The notes under the pieces: model-generated
What the model was told of the DNA's origin: nothing
Seen by the model: only the letters and a program-made list of their open reading frames with translations
Database searches by the model: none
Made by a program: the position numbers and the translations under genes
In this document: positions 55,123 to 64,000 of the stretch, one piece after another
Layout of the letters: every line of letters starts with the position of its first letter
Position numbering within the stretch: the stretch's first letter is position 1
NCBI RefSeq assembly: GCF_963675165.1
Contig: NC_087389.1
Location: 5,244,120 to 5,308,119 of the forward strand
Length of the DNA: 64,000 bases
Source of the DNA: Halichondria panicea
Lineage: Eukaryota > Porifera > Demospongiae > Suberitida > Halichondriidae
Reading direction: 5' to 3'

Positions 55123-57000
55123 TCAAGGATTACATAAACAAAAAGTCTCAGAGCCTTCTACTAATTGTTGTCCATACTGCCCACTTGCGTCCAGGTCTAA
55201 AGTTACGCTGGTAGTTCCGCTTGGAGGTTCAAAACTAACTGTCCATTCATTTTGATTTGTAGCAGCTTCTACGGTAACCTCCTTGAAGTTGTTCTTTTTG
55301 CTATAGTAAAAACTATATGACACTGTTCCACTGAGCTCCAGATTATGGTGATCTCTAGGCATGATATTTAGAATATTGGCGAAGGCTGCCATCACTTTAA
55401 TTGTTACCGTTTTTAATGGTTCAAAGGTGCTCGGCATATCAATAGGTTCAATTTCAATAGTTGGTTCATCTATACGAACACCAACTTCCCCGACACTAAC
55501 ATTGTCAGATACTTCAAGGGTATATGTCACTGTAGTTATTTCAATTTTCTCAGTCTCTTGAATGTCCCATTTTAGCTGACTCAGCTCTTGCAGTCTGGAG
55601 GTGACTTGTGCACAGAGGGCCAGTAGTTCCGTGTCTTCCTTGCAGGCTAGAGCTCTTCTGGCAAAGCTCAGAGCACCCTCCATGTTCGTAATGGCTGTCT
55701 CGTGGTATTCTTTTTGTGCCCACACGTCTTTGAGGTCTTTCGTACAAGCATCGTCAACATCTTTGAGCAGCTGTTTTCGCGTTTCTTCAAGTTTGGCAAA
55801 GAGTTCATTAATTTCCTTATTGATTTCACTTTTCAATGGAGCACACCTTTTCGCCTTGTCCTTTTCAACCAATGAGATGTATTTCAAATTAGCTTCAAAT
55901 TCTTTCAACTTGGAATCTGTGAAGTCAGCTAGCTTGCAAATGGTATTTTTCGCTTCCATCCTTGTTTCGTTGTCAATAGTCCCGATATCATGACCATAAC
56001 AGTGTTTCTTCACAAAACAGTGTACACAATCCAACATTTGACATGACTTGCAGTAAACCTTGAGATTCTCCTCTGGGTGGATGGCACAATAGTACGTCTT
56101 CTTTGGCTGGAACTTACTTTCGTTTTCCCCGTTACCACGTTCATGACTTACAATTTTGTGCGAACTAAACGTCTTGTATCGTTTGTGAGCTGCTAGACAA
56201 TTATTGCAGATGTGGGAGCAAGTGTTGCAATAAGCCACTGCATTGTTGTTATCCTCGCACTGCTGACAAGTGGCCGGGGTGTGTGTGTCCTCCTTGCTTG
56301 GTATTAAAGTGTAGTCATTCAGAAACCCCTTCACTCCATTAGGAGGCACCTATATACATGGGAACAGTTGAGGTATCTAATCAGCAAATGAACCAATATG
56401 TACACAGTGAAGTGCAGGGGAAAAGGCATACACATGCACAATTGCCCTGTGTGTGCGCAGGTAGGGTGATCATTGTTGTGTGTGTGTGTGTGGACACAAA
56501 TGTTTGAGTGAACTATATATAGACACTTTCATGGACTGCTTTAACTGCTAAGAGACTGAGTGAACTATATATAGACACTTTCATGGACTGCTTTAACTGC
56601 TAAGAGACAGTATGAAACAATTGGCTATTTATAGTTAAAACTTGTTTTGAAGGCGACAAAAAACACTCTTTTCTAATCGATCTAATCATTGCTTTATAGA
56701 TTCACGATCATATCCCCATAATAATGTTATAATAAGGTCATTACATTTATCCATTTTGTCGTAGAAATGATAACGCATTCTAAACCCTATAGTTACGATA
56801 ATTATGTACAGTACTCTCCTTACTTGATGCTGTGCCCTGCACTGAGGACAAGTGAGGTGGTCTTTAGTCTTCTCGTGAGCTCCCTCCAGACAATGGAGAC
56901 AGAAGCTGTGGCAACATGGCAACACTTTGGGCTCTCTGAAACCACTCAGACACACACTACAACTCAACTCCTCAGCTACTGGCAACTCTATGCTGGCCAT
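55123..57000 (-). CDS. TRIM-like protein A2, near-identical to A1
   Basis: Exons 57000-56824 and 56349-55123 join in phase into 467 residues. The RING exon is identical to A1 at the protein level (CSVC, PCCHSFCLHC, CPQC). B-box 1, B-box 2 (CAIHPEENLKVYC), coiled coil and filamin-like domain are all present. About 25 residues of 408 in exon 2 differ, and roughly a third of the changes fall in one about 25-residue patch of the C-terminal domain (YSFYYSKKNNFKEV here, YNFLYGGKTPFKEV in A1). The RING and B-boxes are almost unchanged. This pattern suggests that the ligase part is constrained while the putative binding surface varies. It is likely a functional ubiquitin ligase; target unknown. There is no E fragment at its tail, unlike A1, because the duplication starts only about 80 bases beyond the stop. 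Confidence 0.88.
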
Positions 57001-57136
57001 TTTTAGTAGCACATGTTTTGTGGGGTGCATGATATGACATGCATGTGATATGATGGACCTTGTGTGATTCGCCACATCCCTCTAATTGGTTTGGAAACAA
57101 GCCACAAATACATGCACATAATTATACTATAGACAT

Positions 57137-57276
57137 ACATACACACACATGCACACACACACACGCACACGCACGCACACACACACACACGCACGCACGC
57201 ACACACACACACACACACACACACATGCACACACACACACGCACACGCACACGCACACACGCACGCACGCACGCAT

Positions 57277-57325
<49 letters not shown>
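57137..57325. repeat. (AC)n / (ACGC)n microsatellite upstream of A2
   Basis: About 190 bases of ACAC and GCACGCAC units, the counterpart of the 86-base tract at 9317, expanded after duplication. The His/Thr and Cys/Val frames are artefacts. Confidence 0.95.
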
Positions 57326-57326
<1 letters not shown>

Positions 57327-57680
57327 CATGATCTATACAGTATCTGGGGTCTTGAATCGGTGGAATGGAACGGTGGGGAATGGACTATTTTAACAATCAT
57401 GTAACTAAGAATGTAAATGTACAATGTGCAGTGTGCAGTGTGGGGGAAAAAACAAATAATTATGCAGACTAAGCGCAATCATTCACAAACTATACCGTAT
57501 AGCCGGTAATTTTCGTGAAAACTACCCAAACAATAGTAAAATTTGTACATGCAGCTCAGGATAGTGACGTTGAAGCTATTGCGATGGAATAATTTCGTTT
57601 TTAGCTCTAAAAATACACCATCGGTATATTTATAACCCATGCAAGCAGGCTATATGATATATGTACAGTCCCCTCCTTAC

Positions 57681-57801
57681 CTGATGCTGTGTCCTGCACT
57701 GAGGACAGGTGAGTAGTCTTCTCGTGAGCTCCCTCCAGACAATGGAGACAGAAGCTGTGACAACATGGCAACACTTTGGGCTCTCTGAAACCACTGGCCA
57801 T
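57681..57801 (-). pseudogene. Orphan truncated RING exon, second copy
   Basis: Same 121-base defective exon as 9854-9974: start MASGFREPK, no first CxxC, lost CPQC frame, intact CAG/GTAAGG donor. Its presence in both arrays dates the truncation before the duplication. Confidence 0.75.
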
Positions 57802-58221
57802 TTTCAGTAAGCACACATGCAGTTTTATGTGGGTTAGGTGTATGACATGTGTGATAGGTTCCCAGGCCACACTACACACATCACAGACCCACTATCAGTT
57901 CACAGCCCCATGGAAACAAGAAATTTCACGGAACAGCAAGCCACAATTTATGAGGTATTAAAGTCTATGCAGTTTAGTGGTCATAAGTTAACCTTGTCCT
58001 ACTTTACTGAATATAATAACTAGATAACTCTATTCTACCAGGTTTGCTTAAAGCTCCTTGTAAAAAGCGCTTATCTTGATAATTAAGTTTCAACCAGCTA
58101 AAAGTTAGCATTTTTCCGTGTAGAAGTCTTGCATGGCATACTTTCCAACCACATAAAGCATAAATTAAGGCATAAAATTGACCACAGGGGTCAAACTCAA
58201 CACATCTGCTATGATCTATAG

Positions 58222-58533
58222 TAGCCTTGAGACCAGCCGTTCGTTATCTGAAAGAACGCCTGGTCAAGTTCCAATGTAGAACTCGTTTAGCTGAGTCAGC
58301 GAGTGGTTAGGCTTGAGTAATTGTGAACATGACTGCAGTAACCGCAACCACAACAATACTATAGCCAGCTGCACGTTACTGGAGGCATCATAATGATATT
58401 CACAGGCAAGCATATGGTTGCAATTGTTGCGGGCAATTATCGGTCCAAGAAATTCCTGGACCAATTAGATAAGTTTTACATTGGAATTTGACCAGGCGTT
58501 CTTTCAGATAACGAACGGCTGGTCTCGAGGCTA
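58222..58533. mobile_element. TAGCCTCGA-family element, second copy of 10385-10693
   Basis: Same ends (TAGCCTTGAGACCAGCCG and CGGCTGGTCTCGAGGCTA) and same flanks (GATCTATAG and GATCTATAT) as at 10385. It is therefore one ancestral insertion copied with the segment rather than a second jump. Confidence 0.85.
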
Positions 58534-58614
58534 GATCTATATAGTGATATTCATGGCCAAAACATCAATTCTAGGAACTCCCCTGTACATGTATATTTAC
58601 CAGCTCAAAACAAA

Positions 58615-60211
58615 ATGGCAGAGAAACCAACCACTTGTCCAGTGTGCAGTGATGACTCTAAGGGCCTCATACCTATTCCATGCTGTAGGTATGGTTGCTG
58701 TAAGAAATGCTTGGAAAAGATATCTGAGAATAATATAAATAATGAAGTAACTTGTCCACAGTGTCAACAAAAACACAAGGTGAGTTATAGCCGGTTTGTT
58801 ATACACCAGTAGGTACAAACTAGCGGTATACTCCACATATTATTCTACTGTTATTGTCCGTACAAGCATACATAACATTGTACACATTAATTGTGTGATA
58901 TAGACTCTACATGTAAATAAAACATAAACGTTACTTGTATACATACAGGTGCCAACCGGAGGTGTTGAGGACTGGAGGGATGCCACTGAGCAAAGGAAGC
59001 AATTAGAAACTGTTACTCCACAGAAAATACCTACGGAAAGCCCTCCCACATTGAGAAAGTGCTCTGTACACGACAAATATGATAAAGAATGCTATTGCAA
59101 GACTTGTGACAAGTTGATCTGTTTCAGATGCTTTGCAGAAGGGCACAACGGTCATGAAAATGGGTTTATCGATCAGAACACGAGAAGAGAAGTCCAGGAA
59201 AAGATACACACGCTCATTAGTGATACCAAGGCTACATTCACAAAAGCTCAAGAGCATTTTGAATATATCAACAGCATTGAGATAGCGAAAGGGGAAAGGA
59301 AAGAAAAAGAACACTTAGAATCTCAAATAAAGGAGCACTTTGATCCGAGGATTGCACAACTTCAACGACAACGAGATGAAACATTAAAAGAAGCCGAAGA
59401 GGAATGCAACGGAGACCAGAAAAAGATTTGGAGTAGACAAACAAAGTTTGAAGACGCCATTAAAAACTACAAGAAAGCTCTAGATGACTCGGAAGAGATA
59501 GTTGAATCTGACAATGACCAGAAAGTTATACAAGATGGTCAAGATATTATAAACGCCTTGCAAAATGTCACAAAGCTAGGACTAGATCTGAAAGACACAG
59601 AAGCATTAGAATTGGAATCTAGGAAATATACACCACCAAGTTCTGAAGATCTGGGTAAAATAGAGCTAGTTACGACAGAACCAGAACTGATACTTGACCC
59701 TAAACTTATCCCACAAACGGTATACCTCAAAGAAGAAGTACGTATTGAACTGCAAGTGTCCCTGAAAATTGGAGAGTACGAATCGAAAAAGAAAGGAGTG
59801 TGCAAGCCATGTGTGAAGATAACCCACGGTCACAACCAGGTCGAGATACCAGATCACACTATCGAGAGGAAAGAAGACAAATGGTTGATTTCTTTCCACC
59901 CAGTTGTTGCAGGGCACCACTCAATCGTTGTGAGTGTAGAAACAGACTTTGCATGCAAGAAAATCAGCAATAGGATGGACCACTCGATCAAAGTCAAGGG
60001 GAAAAAATCGATTCAGCGAGGAGACACGGTGGAGAGAGGGCCAGACTGGTGCCAACAAGACGAGAGGCAAGAAGTAGGAACGGTTCTTAAAGTGGACGAG
60101 GGGAAGGTGCAGGTAAAGTGGGTGGACAAGGAGGAGGAGTGGTTTAAGTGGGGGCTCGGCGGCTCGTTTGAAGTGCAGCTGAAACACGTGGACAGCAAAA
60201 AAGAAGCATAA
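58615..60211 (+). CDS. RING-variant/B-box protein B2 with MIB/HERC2 tail
   Basis: Exons 58615-58779 and 58949-60211 join in phase into 475 residues, the same length as B1. Variant RING (CPVC, PCCRYGCCKKC without the usual His, CPQC), one B-box 2 (CSVH to GHNGH), coiled coil, filamin-like domain (EDKWLISFHP) and MIB/HERC2 (VERGPDW, GTVLKV, VQVKW, FKWG). About 18 residues differ from B1, nine of them packed into the about 30-residue linker before the B-box. In the last about 60 bases the third-base pattern and the whole 3' flank (CATAAACAATCCCCTAGTAA) match the decayed B' gene at 19429 rather than B1. The gene thus looks like a recombinant with a B1-type body and a B'-type end. It is probably a ubiquitin ligase or adaptor. 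Confidence 0.86.
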
Positions 60212-60658
60212 ACAATCCCCTAGTAATTGTACTGCTACAGTATATAGTTGAAATGTGTGCATTGTCAAGAGCAATTATTACCCAAGTTTGATGATAATAA
60301 TATTAATGATTACATCTATATGCGCCTAGCAACCATAGAAAATATCGTGTGATAGGTTTCAAGCCTCAAAGTAATGAAATCACCTTAATCAAGACAGTTC
60401 CTCAGATCACACGCATACATGCAGAAACAGTGACCATGCATGCATATCAATGCAACCACATTATATGACCACTGGTGCCCATGGTGATGCTACACGGGCA
60501 TTACCACATAATACATTTAAGGCAATACTGAAAGCATGTGATTAAAATAAGTGATTCATAACAGGAAAGTTTTAGAATAGAAAATAGGTGTAAAGAAGCT
60601 GCTTGTGTGAATAAAGTGTTTGCTATAGGTCCTTTTTCAGGCATTCAAAGTATCAACA

Positions 60659-62452
60659 ATGGCTACACCATTAACAAATGAAATTTCAACAAGTAGCAGT
60701 TCAGCTTCTAACAGCAACCTTCCCAATTTGGATCCTGTCAGTAATCCAACAAATGGCAACCCTACGACTTCAACTCCTGCTAATCCGACTGCAACAAACA
60801 ACAATCCTTCACCGGCAAGTAACCCTAGCCCTACAGGTATACTCAACACTCTGCCTTCAAAACTTAATGCCGCCATTGAGGCTATTGCAAAAATTCTACC
60901 CGATATCAACAAAACTATCCAAGAAAATGAAAGGCAACTTGATGAAATGAAACAAAGGGCAGAAACTGGAGAACAATTCGACCAAACTAACTTACATCTT
61001 CAAGAATTTCAATCTCGAGTTACTGAAGCAAAAACGTTTTTGAACATCCTAAAACCATTAGCTGAGTATGGAGCCAAAGATAAAACTGAAATATATGCTG
61101 AACTAGAGAAACGAAAGCAATCTAAGCTTCAAGAGTTCATCAACGATTTGCGTGCAAGATTTGGAACATGCCGGGATCAATTTCTTAAATTTGAGGGATC
61201 TTGTAACGAATTCGAAAGAAGAGCCTCAGACAGTATTGAAAGAACCAAAACCAGTGTCACTAGCAACAGCCAGGAGGTGAGGGAAGCACAACAGAATTTC
61301 ACAAATGCCTCATTCAAAATGACGCTTGCTGTAGGGACATGTCGCCTTTTTGCAGTAATACTTTTCTTGGCATCGGTTCTGAGCATTTGTGGATACATAT
61401 CACAGCCATGGACAACCATTATTTTTTCAGCATTGATAATGTTTGCAGCATGGATTTATCAATACTTTTTCGCAGAAGTAGCGGTGACTGAGAAACACAC
61501 AGCAATACACAAACAAACAGCACACAGGAGCATAAGAAACGAACAGAAAAGTATTCGACAACTTCAAGAACAAATGTGCAAAATCAAGCAACAAATAAGC
61601 GAAAAATGGGAAGATTTACAGCTAGTTCATGATGAAATGCAAAGAATCAGAAAGCCTTACGGATATGACACAATAAAGCACAATTTGGAAGTATTGACTG
61701 TACATTCAAAAAGAATTTTAAAGGACCTTGAGCGAGTTGGTGAAAATTTAAGCAGCAAGCCGAATGAAGTTGTGAGTGACACCGTGCCTGGAGGTCGAAA
61801 CGAAATAGAAGTGGTCCATAGTTTCCATGAATTTATCGAGGTACACTCTAACAATGGAGACAGCCCACAAGTAGCAAGGCAATCACAGACTGTATACGAA
61901 GATGCTTCACAGGAAGTTTCACAAATTGGACGCTTAAAACATCCTAGTCCAGAGTCTGGCCCAAGCAGGAAGTTTTCTTTGGTCAAGATATCCTCTGGAG
62001 CCCAATCTATCCACGAAAGGATTCACTTCTCTTTAAACGAATTCGAATCAAAAATGAAAGACGGTTGCAAACCAACTGTCAAAATCGCTCATGGCTACAA
62101 TAGAATTGATATTCCTACACTACCAACTGTCAAGCAACATGGAAAACAGTGGCTTGTTGCTTTCTCCCCAGTAGTGGCAGGTTGTCACCTGATAACTGTC
62201 ACCATAGATACAGAAATCACAGGAAACGTAGTTCAAAATGAGAGGATCATGATCGAAAACAGAGAATCGATTCAGCCGGGTAACAAAGTAGAACGAGGTC
62301 CTGATTGGAATGATATAGATCAGCGGCACTGTGTTGGTGAGGTTTTGAGTGTGAGCGAGGACGATTCGGTGAGAGTTCAGTGGAGAGATGGGACAGAAGG
62401 AGAATACAAGTGGGGGCAGGATGACTTATACGAGGTGCAGCTAAAAATGTGA
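60659..62452 (+). CDS. Membrane-anchored coiled-coil protein C2 with MIB/HERC2 tail
   Basis: A single exon of 597 residues, about 15 substitutions from C1 and no length change. Same parts: Ser/Asn/Pro-rich head, coiled coil, two-helix membrane hairpin (LFAVILFLASVLSICGY and TTIIFSALIMFAAWIY), second coiled coil, filamin-like domain and C-terminal MIB/HERC2 (VERGPDW, VRVQW, YKWGQ). The membrane helices are identical between copies. AATAAA at 62475-62480 follows the stop by 23 bases, as in C1. No RING or B-box is present. The role is unknown; it may be a membrane-bound adaptor sharing ligands with the B proteins. Confidence 0.84.
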   Translation: MATPLTNEISTSSSSASNSNLPNLDPVSNPTNGNPTTSTPANPTATNNNPSPASNPSPTGILNTLPSKLNAAIEAIAKILPDINKTIQENERQLDEMKQRAETGEQFDQTNLHLQEFQSRVTEAKTFLNILKPLAEYGAKDKTEIYAELEKRKQSKLQEFINDLRARFGTCRDQFLKFEGSCNEFERRASDSIERTKTSVTSNSQEVREAQQNFTNASFKMTLAVGTCRLFAVILFLASVLSICGYISQPWTTIIFSALIMFAAWIYQYFFAEVAVTEKHTAIHKQTAHRSIRNEQKSIRQLQEQMCKIKQQISEKWEDLQLVHDEMQRIRKPYGYDTIKHNLEVLTVHSKRILKDLERVGENLSSKPNEVVSDTVPGGRNEIEVVHSFHEFIEVHSNNGDSPQVARQSQTVYEDASQEVSQIGRLKHPSPESGPSRKFSLVKISSGAQSIHERIHFSLNEFESKMKDGCKPTVKIAHGYNRIDIPTLPTVKQHGKQWLVAFSPVVAGCHLITVTIDTEITGNVVQNERIMIENRESIQPGNKVERGPDWNDIDQRHCVGEVLSVSEDDSVRVQWRDGTEGEYKWGQDDLYEVQLKM

Positions 62453-62480
62453 CTCGATCTATACAATTAGAAACAATAAA

Positions 62481-63538
62481 GTGCACGTAGTTAATACTCT
62501 TTCAACTATAGTCTATAGTAATAATTACCTTGCGCACATGTAAAAGTTGAACACTTTAAAACTTGATTTTGAGCTCATAATTCTAAAACAACTTTCAAAT
62601 TGTATGTCAAAAAAATCGATGTATATACGCAACATGCATAATTATAAAGAATGGGGGGAGGCCCTGCAACACAAGAGGGTTAGATATTCATAATTACCAC
62701 AGGTATTCCAGGTATAGTGTAACTAATATCAGGCAGTATTAATTATAGTTTTAGCTGGCAGACAGCGTACAGGACGGGACATAAACACAATATGTACATG
62801 TTACGATGTAGCACAACGGTGAATGTAATTTTATGTAGCCACAGGTACACTAAAAAAAACTTAACGTCCAAAGAATTCACATTATATACATGTACAACTG
62901 AGTACAATCCCCATTTGTATACTCAAGCCATGTAACAGTATCATATCACAATTACACAAACAGCAAGCCACAAATACAAATTAGAACACACCACAGATAG
63001 AGCAATATGCACCTGCTATAGTCAGAATGCAACTGCACTGCCATGTTAAAATGATAACGTGCATGCACTGTACGTACAATTACCCAAGTTTGAACATTAT
63101 ACATATACCATGCATTAGTATACACGTTTACATTTACAATCCTGTTAACTATAATAAGCAACCTTAATATCAAGCCTATATATGAAAAGGTCAGTGGTGG
63201 TGTTGATGTGGTATGGTGGGGCTATGGGTCGAAGGCAACAGTGTTACCTTTTCTTAAGACTCATTTAGTAATGACCAATTCATAATATTTCTAAGATTGT
63301 ATAGTTCAGGGAATGAGCAAAGAAAACTTGATGCCATAATTTCACAGAATAGCAAGCCACTAATTATTGATAGAGTATACACCACAGATAAGATTCGGAC
63401 TATATTGCAGAATTCCTAGCAAATACTCCACAACAAAGGCAGGGACACCACCATTATTTTAGGCAGCCTATTTAATAGGCAACGCATAAGGTCAGTATCA
63501 GATTAGTTCAGCAGATCCAGAGATCTAGAGAATGAGCA
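62481..63538. other. C2-D2 spacer, no gene seen
   Basis: Very similar to 21714-22786, with a few small indels. No coding or RNA feature. Confidence 0.5.
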
Positions 63539-64000
63539 ATGGCGGAGAGTGCAGTGAAAGAAGAGCTGAAATGTTCCATTTGCTTGGATAATTTCAAGAA
63601 TCCCAAAGTGTTGCCGTGTTGTCACAGCTTCTGTCTCCATTGTCTGGAGGGAGCTCATGAGAGAACCAAGCACAAGAAAAACCTAACCTGTCCTCAGTGC
63701 AAGGCTAAACAGCAGGTGACAACTACACGCTATAATTATGTATACATGCATGCAAGACCTGTTTAAAGTGTGCAAACTATGCATGTACTGACATCACAGT
63801 ATACACACTTACTGTAAAGTTGGCTTATATTATAATTATATACAGGTTCCTATCAATGGTCCCTGTGGTTTCCCCGATGACTACACCCTTGCCAATGAAA
63901 AACAAGCTACTACAACCACACCAGTTTGTGAGCAATGTGACGATAGCAACAAACCAGTGGCGTACTGCCACACCTGCTCAGACTACCTGTGTGAAGAGTG
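63539..64000 (+). CDS. TRIM-like protein D2, runs off the window
   Basis: Exon 1 is 63539-63715: MAESAVKEELKCSIC, PCCHSFCLHC, CPQC, a full C3HC4 RING. A GT donor follows, then exon 2 opens at 63846 (VPINGPCGFPDDYTLAN) and reaches B-box 1 (CEQCDDSNKPVAYCHTC) before the window ends. It matches D1 closely over this part, so a protein of about 497 residues with two B-boxes, coiled coil and filamin-like domain is expected, but only about 110 residues are visible. An upstream out-of-frame ATG lies at 63532; the chosen start is the one shared with D1. Confidence 0.85.

Larger units (their letters stand above)
55045..64000. repeat. Segmental duplication of the RING/B-box array (A2-B2-C2-D2)
   Basis: From about 55045 the DNA follows 7195 onward, through A, the orphan RING exon, the TAGCCTCGA element and B. 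Within the last about 100 bases of the B gene it switches to match 19330 onward, through C and D, to the window edge. The roughly 7 kb at 12.4-19.4 kb (A', A'', B' and E relics) is absent here. Gene order and orientation are the same, so this is a direct repeat about 48 kb (A, B) or 41 kb (C, D) from its partner. Confidence 0.92.

Noticed and set aside
7319-57000. The direct repeats at 7.2-12.4 kb and 55.0-60.2 kb as long terminal repeats of one giant element
   Set aside because: They contain complete multi-exon host-type genes, no element termini or integrase were seen, and the second array continues with further genes.

Overview
The window looks like nuclear DNA of an invertebrate, most probably a sponge (demosponge). 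The evidence is AT-rich DNA, short GT-AG introns, dense short hairpin repeats, a creatine kinase gene, a synaptophysin-type last exon and tandem families of RING/B-box and NACHT-LRR genes. The species cannot be fixed from the sequence alone. No rRNA, CRISPR array or bacterial operon is present.

Layout. 0-1.2 kb: hairpin repeats and the last exon of a synaptophysin-family gene (+). 1.7 kb: tRNA-Ala(UGC) (-). 2.0-5.7 kb: a four-exon creatine kinase (+) whose N-terminus looks N-myristoylated. 7-27 kb: an array of RING/B-box genes in four architectures. 'A' genes (-) are RING, two B-boxes, coiled coil and a filamin-like domain. 'B' genes (+) are variant RING, one B-box, coiled coil, filamin-like domain and MIB/HERC2. 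'C' genes (+) have one exon: coiled coil, membrane hairpin, coiled coil, filamin-like domain and MIB/HERC2. 'D' genes (+) resemble A but point the other way. Intact copies are A1, B1, C1 and D1; decayed copies lie among them. 28-50 kb: three tandem NACHT-LRR genes (+). The first and third have coherent gene models and carry a Death-type domain at the C-terminus; the second is a pseudogene split by a foldback element. Blocks of 3.2 to 3.7 kb with inverted ends separate them. 50.6-53.8 kb: a unit bounded by 43-bp perfect inverted repeats that holds a multi-exon gene (-) with a GCPA-type region, a CXXC-like zinc finger and an OTU protease domain. 55.0-64.0 kb: a second copy of the RING array (A2-B2-C2-D2), lacking about 7 kb present in the first copy; the join lies near the 3' end of the B gene.

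How the parts fit together. RING/B-box proteins are normally ubiquitin ligases, MIB/HERC2 and filamin-like domains usually bind partners, NACHT-LRR-Death proteins are intracellular sensors, and OTU enzymes remove ubiquitin. The simplest inference is an expanding innate-immunity and ubiquitin-signalling cluster shaped by tandem duplication, gene conversion and small DNA transposons. Mobile DNA is mostly short non-autonomous elements. One family has TAGCCTCGA ends and 9-bp target duplications, confirmed by a paralogous empty site. A second has CAGNGGCGGATC ends and 5-bp duplications. No intact transposase was recognised.
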